Positions 1 to 11,982 of a stretch of DNA of 64,000 bases are shown piece by piece. Positions within the stretch are counted from its first letter, which is position 1; each line of letters opens with the position of its first letter. The translations under genes were made by a program, and so were the position numbers. Source of the DNA: Plasmopara viticola (lineage: Eukaryota; Oomycota; Peronosporomycetes; Peronosporales; Peronosporaceae); the NCBI GenBank assembly GCA_001695595.3, contig MBPM02000041.1, positions 186,001 to 250,000 of the forward strand. Reading direction: 5' to 3'. A model generated the notes under the pieces. That model did not search any database. It saw only the letters and a list, made by a program, of their open reading frames with translations, and was not told where the DNA came from.

Positions 1-2
1 TT

Positions 3-1062
3 AAGAGTTGCGGAGCAGATCAATGTGTTTATGTCGAGAGCACTAAAGAAGATTTTGCTTACGTTGGACTATATGTGGATGACATGATTATCGCAGCAAG
101 AAGCAACAAATAATTAAACCAAGTAAAGGGAGTACCCAAGAATGCTTTCAAGATGAAGGAACTTGGTCAGGCGAAATTTATTTTGGGTATGGAAATTGAT
201 CACGACAGGTCAGCTGGAATATTGATGATCAAACAGACTCGCTACATCGACGACGTGGTCAAGCGATTCGGTCAACAAGATGCCAAGAGTGTTGAAAACT
301 TATGCGTATCAGGATTGAAGTTGTCGTCAAAGCAGCCACCCACAACGGAAGAAGGACGGTCGACAAAGCGATCAAAGCCTTATCGCTCTTTAAATGGATG
401 CTTGCTGTACATAACGACATGCACTCGGCCTGATATTGCTTACGTGGTGACACAGCTGTCACGTTTTCTGGAGAATCCAGGACTACAACATTGGAGTGTA
501 GCGATTCGAATAGTACGGTATCTAAAGACCACGCGTCAAATCGGTATCGTCTACCGAGGAAGTGGAAGCGTTGCGGTCAAAGCATACTCGGATGCAGATC
601 AGGGCAGCAACACGGATGACAGACGCTTGGTCTCGGGAATTCTGGTCATGATTGCGCACCAGTGGTATTAAAGTCGAAGTACCAGCGGACAGTTGCTCAG
701 CGGAAGCTGAGTATATGGCTCTCAGTTTATGCACACAAGAATTTCTTTGGACGCGGGCAATGCTAAAGGACATGGGTCACAAGCAAGTTGAAAGCACACA
801 GGTTTGGGAAGACAATTAAGGTGCTATTGCGTTGGCCAACAACGCCGGATACAATGCTAGGACGAAGCATGTGGACATCAAGCACCACTTTATTCGTGAG
901 AACGTGCAAGAAGGACTGTTGAAGATCGAATATATCGACAGGAAGTGTCAGCTTGCGGATATGCTGACGAAGGCAGTTGGAATCAAGATCAAGATGCTGG
1001 AGTATTTGCGCGAAGCCTCCGAAATCAAGATCAAGTCAGCAACAAAGGACACACAGCAGTAG
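3..1062 (+). mobile_element. Decayed Ty1/Copia retrotransposon: end of reverse transcriptase plus RNase H
   Basis: The translation is the C-terminal part of a Copia pol polyprotein. The RT catalytic motif LYVDDMIIAA lies near 76-105. It is followed by the typical MKELGQAKFILGMEI stretch from 153 and by an RNase H segment with AYSDADQG near 580. The frame is broken. There is an in-frame TAA at 111-113, and about one base is missing near 655, which shifts the frame before the APVVLKSKYQ block. A second TAA lies near 817, where family members usually have the Q of EDNQGAIALA (a CAA to TAA change fits). The last part, with the KHVDIKHHFIRE motif, stays open to the TAG at 1060. The upstream half lies outside the window. 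The element cannot encode a working polyprotein as it stands. Confidence 0.93.
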
Positions 1063-1075
1063 AGGTGAGTGCGAG

Positions 1076-1330
1076 TGTTAAATTTACACCGCTAAATGCA
1101 TGTTGAACAGGCGGAGGGCATCACAGTATTTACAAGTACGTCACAATTAGTAATTACATATGGTAGCCGTTCATTGGTCTAGATAAATATATTTACTTTG
1201 GTTTTTACTTTCTACTTAACAAAATAAGGTCCTTTGACTTATGAAAAGGTTTTGCGCATGTTTGCCTGACGACAATTCCACCTTGTTTTGTTTTTCAATA
1301 CAAGATACGCACTAACTGCTAATTTTGAAT
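1076..1330 (+). repeat. Possible 3' LTR of the Copia remnant
   Basis: Just downstream of the pol stop, a purine-rich stretch (AGAGGTGAGTGCGAG) leads into TGTTAAATTT, which fits a polypurine tract followed by an LTR starting with TG. The AT-rich stretch that follows is the expected place for the LTR. The 3' boundary is a guess, because no second LTR copy is in the window to compare. Confidence 0.4.
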
Positions 1331-1933
1331 GCTTTCTCTTCTTTTTGGTCTAAAAAAAAATTTGGCGATGCTACTCCTTCGACGTAATGTAATATGATTG
1401 CAAAGTCGCCATTGCGCGGGCGATATCATACTATAAAAGAGTACCGTCAATCTCAACCTTATGCACAAAGTCGGAAACATCATACCCCGTAAACTTTCAA
1501 AAGAAAGAGAAGAGAGCTTGAGTCTATGGCAGTCTGTGTGCGAGAAAGTGACGACGAAGCTATTTGAGAGATAGAACTTTTGATCGGTTTGTTTACTTCA
1601 GTCCTAAAATCGTATTGGGGTTTGTTACGACGAGAAAAAGTTGAATTCGGAATTTTGGTAACGTATACCCTTTCAACCGTAAAGTATTATTTTAGCAATC
1701 GTCGGTAAACAACGATAGCCAACGGCGCAAGGACTTTAAACTAAGTGTAATCTCTAATCGTATCAAGGCAACGCTTCGGTCACATCTAAGCGACCCCACT
1801 CCTACTGTCAAATGTGGTGGCTATCCGGCTATCGTTTCCAACAGCTATTTAATGCAAGAGTTGTATCTCCGTAGCTACACTGAACGGTCCTCAAGATACT
1901 GCGTCAATCTTACATTTTTCTGTGTCCATATTC
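1331..1933. other. Intergenic, no gene seen
   Basis: No reading frame of note. A TATA-like CTATAAAAGAG lies near 1431, but no supported gene follows it. The segment ends at the outer boundary of the inverted duplication. Confidence 0.5.
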
Positions 1934-2042
1934 CTATCGCGGAGTCTGAATTTTAAATCAAGTCAAGTCGAATAAACGACCCAAATTCTCAACAATTTGC
2001 TAGATTTGTCAAAAAAGGATATTAAAGAAGCGAAAGCTTGAC

Positions 2043-3752
2043 TTATGCAGCTCCAGTTTGAGAGAATCCTTCTTTGAGATGTAGCCCCGATGCAAGATAA
2101 GCTTTCGCTTCATCGGCAGCCTCTCGGCCAATATACATGATAAAGCCATACGGATTGACTGTCCCATCTCGCATGGCACTCGCATCCGCCACAAACACGT
2201 TGGTCATGCCGATAACCCGAAGCTTTTCGTCAGCGCACCGTTTTGGGTCATTCGGATTGCTTGAAGCGTAGCAACTACCGCCAAATTGGTGGGTGATATA
2301 ATCATGATCCTTTGCAACCCAGTTCGATACCGAAGCCTCGTCCGAAGCAGCCGTGAGAAACGTCGCTCCTTCATCCACCATGGCGCCGACCATACGCTGT
2401 GCATATATTTGCAGCGCAGCAAGATCACGGCTTGTGTTAAAGTATGGTGTACCTTCCTGAAATGCTTTCCAGCTACCATCGCTGTCGAATCCCGAGGCTG
2501 CCCTTGACTCTGGATTCTTGACGTACAAGGAAAGGGTAAATGCATCGCTGCGGTCCGAGAATTGGCCAAAACCATTGGTAAGTAGAGTTGTCTGGAACTC
2601 GTATGTGCGTCCTTGAACGTCGTCGATTTCGTAGCTTATTAGGGGTGGTCCAGTGCTGGCCCATGGTCCGGAGAAGCTTTGATTCATGTATTGGTCGATT
2701 GCCCACTTTGGTCTATTCTTGTACAAAAACGAGCTCACTTTTGGGTGCGAGAATGAAGCGTACACCACATTTGGATCAAACAAGTTTTTTCCCACATTGT
2801 CGTTCACCACCCATCCTGCTGCTTGAGAAATTCCCTTGAAATCGTTGCGTCCGCTAAGAAGATTGAGCTGGGAGCTCGGGCCGATACCACTTTGGATCAG
2901 GACTTTTGGCGTACTTAAGGCACCCGCAGCCATGAGCACAGCACCTCGAGTCGAGAGTAGGGCTTGAGTTCCACCGTTGTAAACGACACCCGTCGCTACA
3001 CCACCAGCACTTCGAAGGATGTAATCAACTGTAGCTTCAGTTTGAAGCTTCACGTTGCTCCGACCGCTCATTTGTCCCCAAAAAGCATTGGCAGGGGTAT
3101 CCTGTTTGCCGTCTTTGATCGTAAAAGGGGCATGACCAAACGTTTTGCTTCTCTGATTTCGTGCTTCAGCGTCGTTTAAGGTACGCTCGCCATACCCCTT
3201 TGCCAAAAGAGCCTTGGATACGAATGAATATCCTTCTTGCGTGTACCAGACTCCATCACTCGACGGTCTGTCTGTGTGGCCATGCAGCTGTTCATTCTCA
3301 TCCATCTTGGCAACCATCTGAGCTGCTGAATACGGCCACTCCGTCTGAACGACGTATGCGTCAGGCGGACGGGTATAAAGTGCGGCGCCGATAGAGGAGC
3401 ATCCGCCCACAAGTTTGCCGAGCCACATGTAGGCGTCACTGATCCAATCGACACGGTACCGTTCGTTCGCGTCATTGTATATGACACTGTCGAATTCACC
3501 AGGAACATCGAATTTCGTCAAGGCTTGTCCTTGAGCATAGTCTGGAACGTCGGCTCCGCCCGTAGCGGCTAAAGAGTTGGGACCGGCTTCCAAAATCAAT
3601 ACTTTGACAGTGGGATCCCTCGACAGGTACTCAGCAGCAACGAGACCCCCCGGTCCACTCCCCACAACGATGACGTCATACGTTTGAGCATTGCCAAAGG
3701 TATTGATGGTCATCAATGCAACCGTGAAGCTACGAAGGAGAGAGAGATGCAT
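2043..3752 (-). CDS. Secreted GMC-family flavin oxidoreductase, cellobiose-dehydrogenase-like (copy 1)
   Basis: This 569-residue protein begins with a likely signal peptide (MHLSLLRSFTVALMTINTF, probable cleavage near residue 22). An FAD-binding Rossmann motif follows at once (GSGPGG, residues 31-36, with the ribose-binding acidic residue in LILEAGP near 55). The C-terminal GMC block contains THQFGGSC with the presumed catalytic His488 and DGTVNPYGF with Asn533. The His/Asn pair is the arrangement known in cellobiose dehydrogenase flavin domains. Known family members oxidise sugars or alcohols and pass electrons to oxygen, quinones or a haem domain. No cytochrome or cellulose-binding domain is fused here. 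The first ATG, at 3752, was chosen; 14 further codons upstream lack an ATG. An exporting role on plant cell-wall sugars is inference. The gene is paired with an inverted copy at 13281-14990. Confidence 0.9.
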   Translation of the reverse strand: MHLSLLRSFTVALMTINTFGNAQTYDVIVVGSGPGGLVAAEYLSRDPTVKVLILEAGPNSLAATGGADVPDYAQGQALTKFDVPGEFDSVIYNDANERYRVDWISDAYMWLGKLVGGCSSIGAALYTRPPDAYVVQTEWPYSAAQMVAKMDENEQLHGHTDRPSSDGVWYTQEGYSFVSKALLAKGYGERTLNDAEARNQRSKTFGHAPFTIKDGKQDTPANAFWGQMSGRSNVKLQTEATVDYILRSAGGVATGVVYNGGTQALLSTRGAVLMAAGALSTPKVLIQSGIGPSSQLNLLSGRNDFKGISQAAGWVVNDNVGKNLFDPNVVYASFSHPKVSSFLYKNRPKWAIDQYMNQSFSGPWASTGPPLISYEIDDVQGRTYEFQTTLLTNGFGQFSDRSDAFTLSLYVKNPESRAASGFDSDGSWKAFQEGTPYFNTSRDLAALQIYAQRMVGAMVDEGATFLTAASDEASVSNWVAKDHDYITHQFGGSCYASSNPNDPKRCADEKLRVIGMTNVFVADASAMRDGTVNPYGFIMYIGREAADEAKAYLASGLHLKEGFSQTGAA

Positions 3753-3885
3753 CGGAAGCGTTGAATGTCGACAGATCAGCGCAGAAGGAAGCAAATTCGT
3801 AAATGGTAAGAATCAAAGATATTCAAAGACCTCATTTCGGCCGATCTGTTCATGATCGTGGACGAGCTTTAACGAGGATAGGCAC

Positions 3886-4240
3886 CATATCTTTGGTGCT
3901 GTGTAGAAATCTCGCATTCGATCCTTAAAGAAGGTCCCATCGTTAAGCCAATTGCAGACTTTGTGTTATCACTATCGAGTCAGTCAATAGGGATAAAGAA
4001 ATGTATGATTGTCTCAGCAGCTCAACAACTTTTATAGAGTAGATTAAACTTGTTTATAATATGATTCGGTTGGTCTACCGCTAGCGCAGCATTCGAGCAC
4101 CGTCCCTTTTCCGCAATGCACCTGCAACAGCATATCTTTGGTGCTGTGTGAAGATAAGCAAATATTCGGCTTGATACTAATAAAGAGAGGTCCCATCGCT
4201 TAAGCTCACTATCGAATGGCAGGGATCGAAAATTGATCAT
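3886..4240. repeat. Imperfect ~245-bp tandem duplication upstream of GMC copy 1
   Basis: Two related blocks lie upstream of the start codon. The block at 3886-4030 and the block from 4131 both contain CATATCTTTGGTGCTGTGT, then a GGTCCCATCG(C)TTAAGC core, then CACTATCGA and ATGTATGAT. The same pair recurs mirror-wise in the other arm (about 12,795-13,150). It may have a regulatory role or may be a plain duplication. The sequence does not decide. Confidence 0.6.
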
Positions 4241-4263
4241 GTATGATAGTATAAGTAATTGTC

Positions 4264-4314
4264 ATAGCGGTACATTTGACTTGCATGTATCACAATACTA
4301 TTACTGTACCGCTA
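4264..4314. repeat. Short inverted repeat
   Basis: TAGCGGTACA near 4264 is repeated in inverted form as TGTACCGCTA near 4305, about 30 bases apart. The structure is preserved in the opposite arm near 12,720-12,770. Confidence 0.6.
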
Positions 4315-4549
4315 AGGCATCTGGACAATCCCTTTGTTGCAAGTTCTCAGAATGTAACCGGTAAAATCCTGATAATTCTTTCGCTATAGGAAGTGGTGCC
4401 TTGAGAAATACTAAGTAAAGTGGGATATTGTACTAGTAGATATATTTTATAATCCGCTATAATATTTTAATCAAAAGTATATAGAAAAAAAGATATTTTA
4501 TCAATACCATTACATCAAGGAGAAAAACTTAAATGATGAAACTTCATTT

Positions 4550-4738
4550 ATGACTAAACTGCTGTCGCCACACTTCACACACCCGCTTTCCATCGAGACA
4601 ATCAGATACACATACCAGATTTCAAACAATAGTCCCCTATATTCGAATTGCAAAGAAGGCATTTATTCATACATGCGACGAGTAAGATGCCTAAATTGCG
4701 ATGAAATCATTCAACTAGAGGTAGATTATATATTTTAG
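4550..4738 (+). other. 62-codon open frame, doubtful gene
   Basis: The frame encodes a short peptide with a CxxC pair (RCLNC) near its end. The matching frame in the other arm (12297-12485, minus) is also open over 62 codons, but its first codon is TTG rather than ATG and seven residues differ. This is far more divergence than in the GMC gene of the same arms. I do not recognise a family. The lost start and fast divergence argue that it is not a functional gene, despite the conserved open frame. Confidence 0.2.
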
Positions 4739-5048
4739 TGAATAAGTCGATTTAAATGGCAGTCTATTGATCCCTTATGATCGTTGACCGGTAACCGTGT
4801 TTTTTTGCACGCCTTCTTTATATTAGGTGCTGTAGTCAACTTTGGGAAGATTATTATGGGCCAAGTGTAGCTGTATTACAATATGGCGCGACATTAGTGA
4901 CATAGGTCACAAACCAACAAGGCTTATTTTGAACTGTACATTGACTCGTGTTAAGAATTACATTGATCGATGGTAACTTTAAGATATTGTCCCACAATGG
5001 GTTTTATCGAAAACTTGTAGGAAATATTCAGCTTATATTTTGGAATGT

Positions 5049-8000
5049 AGGAGTTTTATTAAGTCTTTGGCTCAAGACTAATATTAATTCGAAAAGTCAG
5101 GCAGGTACGACCCGTTTTGGTTATCGGTCTATCAAATTCCAATCCTAATCTTCAAACCGTCCTCTGTGAGGACAGAGTAGTGCGCTTGTTTAACTCAAGG
5201 CATATAACACGGTCCGAATAATCTGCGGTCCTGGTTGACCCCAAGGGGGTGCAACAATCAGCTGTACAAAGATATGACGAGTTTAATGCGCTAAAAGCAT
5301 TTTTGAGTTAAAAAAGTCCTTTGTGTAGAGACTATTAGAAAGGATAACAAACTTGTTTGCTTCGATGACCCGCATGTAATTGTGTAGATTTCTTGATCAA
5401 AATAATCATTCTATGTGTCTCTGGAAGTACCTCAGTTCTTCGTCGTTAAAAAGACAGATCGGAAACGAATTTTGCATATATCTTCTGGTGCTTATTATTT
5501 TACGCCAGCGCCACAAACGACAAACTGTGATATACGTGAAGCCTTTCAAACGGGCTTTCGTGCTGAGAGTTAAAAAAGCCAAATTGAAGTTGCTGATCAC
5601 CTTGTTGAGTATCAAGTAGCGGATACTTGAATTGTTATCAATGAATGAGCACGCGAATGAGTATATAAGTGGAGTACTCAGCTAAGGTGGAATACTCTAC
5701 CCGAGTTAAAGTGAAGGGTCAGCTGATGCAATTCGTTTCGCTATTAACTATGTGCGACCGGGTGCAGTCACGTTTCCTTACAATTCGCCAGAAAACATTG
5801 GTGGACTTTATCTAGATGTACCAACTTGGCTGGACGAGATGACCGTCATTTCTATAGCAGTCTCCAACTTTGTCCATGGGCTTAACCCAATAAGGGGTAC
5901 TCCGTCTAGACGTGGCTTCTGAGGTTGTGAGATTAGAATTTGACGCCAAAATTAACATTCAAGAAAACATGGGAAGGTAGGAGGAGGCTTGCAGTGGAAA
6001 AATTAATTTCTTGTCCAGTCCTCAAAGATCCCAGATAATTGGTGGTAAGGGACCTCCTCTGAGCCAAGCAGGCTAAGGCTCAGGGAGCTGAAATTCCGCG
6101 GCCGTACTGTCGTCGGATAAATCACGAAAAAAAAGACATCCCAATTAATTGCCTTGCCGTTGAGTTTTAATTGTGTTAAACGTCAAAGTACAATGGAAGC
6201 ACAACAGGGCTTAATTTTCAAGAAATTCATGCCATATTGCTCTATTGTGTTAAAAATTCTAGCGTGTCACAGTTATAAAAAGTTTGACTAATTATACTCT
6301 AATCGCGTTATCGTCGGGCAATTACGTTCAGCGTTTCAAACTGAAAGGAAGTAGGTCACACATTGAAGCTGTACGAGCTATCTAGTGTGATACCATCCGT
6401 GCGCGTTTAGCGGTAGCAATATGAGTAGTTGTGTTCAGGATCCTGGTGCATTTAGATCGACGTTGATAGCACCAAAAGCAGGAAAGTGTGAGAAAGTAAT
6501 GCAACTGCTAACCCTAAGAACTTGGCTGCCATACGCTTTGCTGTCAGCAGAGCGTTGATGAGTCATTGACCCAGCTTCACTATGAAGGAACACTTTTTTG
6601 GTGCAAGCATTTGAACGAGTTAAATTGGGATATGCAAAGCACTAAGCAATATGTGCAGTAAGCAGCTTTCACTACATACCGCCGACGGTATGGCTGGCAC
6701 TAACCTAATACAGTGTGGAAAAGGGTCGCTCACAGCGCGTGGGAAAACGCGTAAGCCACTAAGGAGTTCTCATAAGACACAACACTCGCTAGATCGTATG
6801 AACAGCTTGGATTAGAGACATTGGAGATGGGTGTCTTTGCTCCTCGTGTAGTGGCACGTTTTCCACTAAGCAACGATCATAGAGAACAGCCTTCGTTGCA
6901 TATCATATAGGATATGTCTGGCTGGAGATTACAAAATCAACGGCACGACTCAGACAATGTACGCAAAGCAGCACCGTATCCACTAAGAAACGCTCAAAGA
7001 GAACAGCACTTAACGCTTATCATAAAAGACCTACTGTTGGCAAGGAAGTGTACTGAGAACCTTACAAAAAACGTGAAACGGCTCATTTCCAGATGAGGCG
7101 CGTTGATCATCAGCAGCGCTTGCTGTGAATCATCCATGGTCGACCAGAAGTCGAGTCATCTGTACCACTCTCATTCTGATGCAAGCAGAGTGGCATGCTG
7201 CTATTTGCCGGACCGTAATTTGAATGTAGGATGCATTATTCTAGAGGAACATCAAATCTTTAAAACCGTCAGTCTTGTCGTAGTGACGGCAACACATGGC
7301 ACTCAGTGAGAGGCAAAAATTGTCTCTTTTTGGTCAGAAGTGTGTAAATAAGACGTGTCGCTAGCTAACGAAGGCCGATTGAATAAGGAGCATCGGAACG
7401 GTCGAATGCAAGACTGACCTGAAACTTTTTTCGTCTAGTGTGCTGGACTCAAGTTGAACGATATGTTCATCATTGAGCAATCAGAGCCTTTCGAAGGTAA
7501 TAGCATTGTCAACACAATTGTAATTCGACGTGATGAAAAGGTAAAGCTTCCTCTACTATTGTTGGTCTTGAAGACACTCAAAAGACTCTTGGCGTGCGAA
7601 GTAGACTTTAATTCTTAACAATCCGTTAAATCCGTAATGCTTCTAGTACTGAAGCTAAAACTGGTTGCGCCTTTGGTTTTTCACCTAATGTTTGCGTCAG
7701 GGCTACACGCGCCTACTAGGTTCCATAAAAAAAATTACTACGTGACACGGACTCCGCGTCAAAGTTCTGTGTCAGGAGCCAAACAATAAGTCTCACATTG
7801 CAATACACTTATATACGCTAAATGCGGCCACCATCCCGATCCAGACGCCTATTCCTGAATAGAATATGCTGTAAAATAACATAAGGTTCTTTACAATGTA
7901 CGCTTGATCGACTAAGTCGACGTGTATTAACAAGACGAGTGACACATTATTGACCGCAACCAGCACTTCGGGCGGTACGAACTAGAAATGGCTGGCCAAC

Positions 8001-11000
8001 CCCAAATGTTTGCAAAATACAAGCCGAAGTTCTAGAATAGGCTCTCACCTTTTTAAAATGTCGCAAATGAGGCTTTCAGGTCTCTTCACGAACCATCTCC
8101 ATCTTGGGCATTTAAGAAGATTATCTATACTTAATGGCTCATGGTCAAAAACCATACACGCAGTGGACAGTAAAAAGTCGCTTTGACAACCTGAGATCGC
8201 GAGCAGCGATTGGCGGCTTAAGTAATAAAACATTATGGGACTTGGAAGGTTATAACCCGATTTTGTCTCTGAGATTGCGGATGTCATCCTCGGAAAATCT
8301 GGCCGAATATATGGCTTAATGAAGTGTTCGGCACAAATAATTTTGCGCCTGTTTTTAGATATTGTCTAGTGCGACAGCGATGCCTTCCCTCATATAGGGT
8401 CAAAGTTAGCGACTTTTTAGACAGCCGCATGGGGTATGTGCGAGATTGAGATTTAAATTTTCTGCTTGAAGAGATTTGCCAACGAATAGCGCATTGTCAC
8501 CGCGTTCACCAGCATTCGGTAACATTAAACAAGCTAAGCGATGCAGTCCGAGCCCGAATAGTGTGGTAAGACATAATATTGATTCCATGGCTTTCAGCAG
8601 TATCTTTAGTGCCATCAAGCCAATCAACGGACGCTAATGAGACCTAGCATGAAGATGCAAAATAATCACAGCAACTTGCTCAGATAGTTAGTTGCTCGTG
8701 ATGTCCTTAGGCTTGAAAATGCACCTGTCGACTTTATTTACTTGGCGTTTCTTAGGCTAAAGCCGCATCATTACGTTATTTATAAATAATATGATAATAT
8801 ATGAAAGCGCATTCACTCTTAGAATGGTCTTAGTGCTAACAAATAGACTTGGAACCTCAAGACGGTCTTTTAAACAATGCTTGAGAGCCGTTTGTGCGTC
8901 ATCCATAAGAAGTGCTTCTTTCGTGCACCGAAATTTTTGGCGGGGTCATATTTTCGTGCTTGCCATCCCGACTATTAAAACCGGGACAAATCACGAAGCG
9001 AGATAGTGGACACCGTAATTGCTGTTGTGTGTCGACGATTTACGCAAGGAACATGAGCGAGAAACTCATCGCAAGGTGGCACGGAAGGAAGGCGAAGCTC
9101 ACGCTTGAGGAATTACGTCGTGCAATATCAAACACAAACTTGCTGGGGGCTTATTTTTGGCTTGTAAGCCATGAAAATTTGCGCCTTAACAAATGCTGAC
9201 TCAACAGAGTTGTGAGGTGATGGCGGCATCGATTTTCCGGAGCAACCGAGTGAGTGGTCGATCGGGACCAACACCTAGGTATGCAATCCTCTTCTATCAC
9301 TGCGACATTGTTGAGCAGATGCGAGATATGTATTACTAACTGATTTGTTACATACTATGAAATTACACTTATTAAGTTCTTGAGATTTTTACTGCCCATT
9401 CTATGGCGATGTCACCATCACTGGCATCCAGGTGACACCTTGTCTGCTAAGCAGTGTAGAGTTACTTTTTCAACACATAAAACTGAACCTCATTGAGTGT
9501 GATAATAACATGGTGTCGCCGACAAGGAAATAACAGATCAACAGATGTGGGTACCACAATTTTGCGATGCAAAATGGTGTTATAGCTCCACAAATGGGTA
9601 GTGCAGCTTCAACGCATTTCAGCAAAGCTCCGCCAACGTAGGCAACATTGGTTTGCGAGCCAAAAGCGAACAACATATAGCGCCAAAGGTGGGTTGCGTA
9701 GATAAAGTAAACGAGATTGGAATCGCGCGGGTGTCAGGAACGATCATGGTGCTAGTTCATCTGATCGCTATTTTTTGACAGATGCGCTTTAAGTGTCAAA
9801 GATGCTAAACCTTGAATCGAAGCTTATGATCTTTTGCTAAAATACGAGACTATATATTTTGCCAGGCACATAGTACTGTGTTAGACAATAGGCACTGCAA
9901 AATAAAGCCGAAAAAGACCTTTTTTACTTTCTCAACTAAAGAAGCAAAGAAAATGGCAAAATGCGAAGGCTGGAATTCCTAAACCTGTCATCTACTTTAC
10001 GTGATTGGAGAACAAGCGGAAAGTGGCGACTATTTATTTGATGCTGAACAGTCGAGCGGAACGCATATTAATATAATTGAGTTGCTGAACAACATATTCG
10101 AGTGTACGTTGTTCAATGCATTAGATTTAGAAGCAAATAGTAGCGCGAAATTCGAATTTACCCTCTGCAGCGTCTTGTTCGCCTTATTTCAAGTAATTGA
10201 AGCGGTGGGTAATGTTTTCTTGGCTTGTTTTCAAACTCCCCGGTGACGCTTAACTATTTGAGTTTTCAACGCTTTCGACAAACGCCAAACATACTGTGAC
10301 GATTATTTATCCATAGCTGCGCCGAAGAATATCAACTGTATTTAAATGCCCATTTTAACCTGTTGCGGTCGTAAGTGCTATGACGTTTTAAGCGATATCG
10401 ACAAACATGTCTTTGCAGCTTAGGAGAATATAGTCCTTGATTGAATTGTAGGCAATTCTGGGGTCTTTGGATGTGAAAGCCATTCTGTCTTGGTCTACAC
10501 CACGTTTTCAAAGATCTGAGAGAGTGGTTTGGTCGTATCAATTATATGTCAAGTAACACACAGTCATTTTACAATTTGAGGACACATAATTGTGAAAGAA
10601 GAGCCAGCATCAGATAATTTCGATAGCTTCAAAGAAAGCTCACTGTAGACATCTGTATTGGTTCTGTCAAAGAATAGGCAGCCATTAGGTGTTTTTGCGG
10701 CGCTTCCGACTATCTACCGGCTACTTAATATCGTCTTAATGAGAATATGCTTATTTTGATCCATTAGATTGGTGCTTTGGAATGGGACTGTTCCGCTTAC
10801 GACCTATTTTCTTGCCATAAAATTGCACCAGCAAAGTCCCAAGTGCGCCTTTTAGGTTTAAGGCTTTGTGACGTGCTTAGACCATACATTCCTCAAGAGG
10901 GCAGATATTATGTTATTCTTGTCTCGCATTCTATCGCATTAGATACAAATACGATTTTAATGTGCTTGTCGACGCTTTTGAGCATCTTAAAGTTTCTTTT

Positions 11001-11982
11001 AGCCGATATTTTCAGGGATGAAGCATTAAACGACGAATGTTCGAGGGACGGAATACTTTTACAAGTCGATAGGCGAACATTTCAAGCGAACTATATTAAT
11101 TTCTTTCGGTCTACACAAAATACTTGTTCTAGGGGTTGGCCGAGCCTGTGAGACTTATCCGCCGAGCGAAGATCTACTTATGATTCATGCCCCACTTTTG
11201 TTTTGCTCGCACGTCAGCTTTTTATAATAGACTGTCATGACCGGTGGAATAATCATATATCTATTATAAATTGGCATTTAAGTACCCTATAGCTTAGCAA
11301 CAAGCAGCAGAGCTATTTTTATATGCATTTTGAAATATTATGATCGTTGTAAAAGCAGTTTTTCATTAAGTAGTGCTTTTACTTTCGCAAGCCCGCTTTT
11401 TGATGTCTACTGCTGACCATGGTTAAGGTAGATATCGCAGTATGACCGCTAAGACACCACATTCGTAAAGCGGTAGGATAGCTATACTTACACTTAGCAA
11501 TGCGGTCCACGCATCGACGCCTTACACTTTCTCATGTAACTGGGCTGACACACTTTCAAATTCAACTTTTTCTTTGGACACAATTGCTTTGAGATTGGTG
11601 GAAAGAGGCTCGGAAAGATTGTTCCTCTCAGCCTTTATCTTGCAGCCAGTCTTTTTGCAAAAATGTACGAAGTACAATTGGCAAGGAAGGGAGGCGATTG
11701 TATTCGTGTAAGGTAAGCTATTTGAACCTGAGATAGACGCGAGGGAGATATTTTTGTACTCTTGGCTAAAGACTATCGACTATGATAGATCCTTGCTGGT
11801 AACTAAGTATTTTCGAGCGAAATAAAGCATCGTCTGATTCGACCTATCACAGGTTTGTAAGAGCATAGGCCAACATTCACGGTTAATAATCTTAAAACCA
11901 TGCCGACGCACCCAGCATTAGTAAAGGGCGTCTTATGATGAATTTGGGTATTTAGGAGTCTAATTTTCATATAATCTCTGGG
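5049..11982. other. 6.9-kb spacer between the inverted arms, no recognisable gene
   Basis: The region is AT-rich with many stops in all frames. A coding-like open segment lies at about 5719-5922 (+), reading SADAIRFAINYVRPGAV, then a block with YNSPENIGGLYL and WLDEMTV. It has a stop just before it and no ATG start, and I do not recognise the family. Other open frames (for example 8045-8287 and 8406-8627 minus, 10777-11151 plus) lack homology that I can see, and the longest starts with TTG. The symmetry axis of the duplication falls near 8516, and I see no special sequence there. Confidence 0.6.

Larger units (their letters stand above)
1934..5048. repeat. Left arm of a 13.2-kb inverted duplication
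   Basis: This arm is the near-identical reverse complement of 11983-15099. Paired coordinates add up to about 17033 throughout; for example 2043 pairs with 14990, 3794 with 13239, and 4738 with 12297 within 2 bases. The outer boundary is CTATCGCGGAGTCTG at 1934. The inner boundary is TGGAATGT, ending at 5048, after which the two sides are unrelated. The arm holds a GMC oxidoreductase gene, its upstream region and a short open frame. Small indels and scattered substitutions distinguish the arms, so they are not a literal copy. Confidence 0.95.

Noticed and set aside
10777..11151. 124-codon plus-strand frame in the palindrome spacer
   Set aside because: It starts with TTG, has no recognisable domain and no sign of repeated or conserved sequence.
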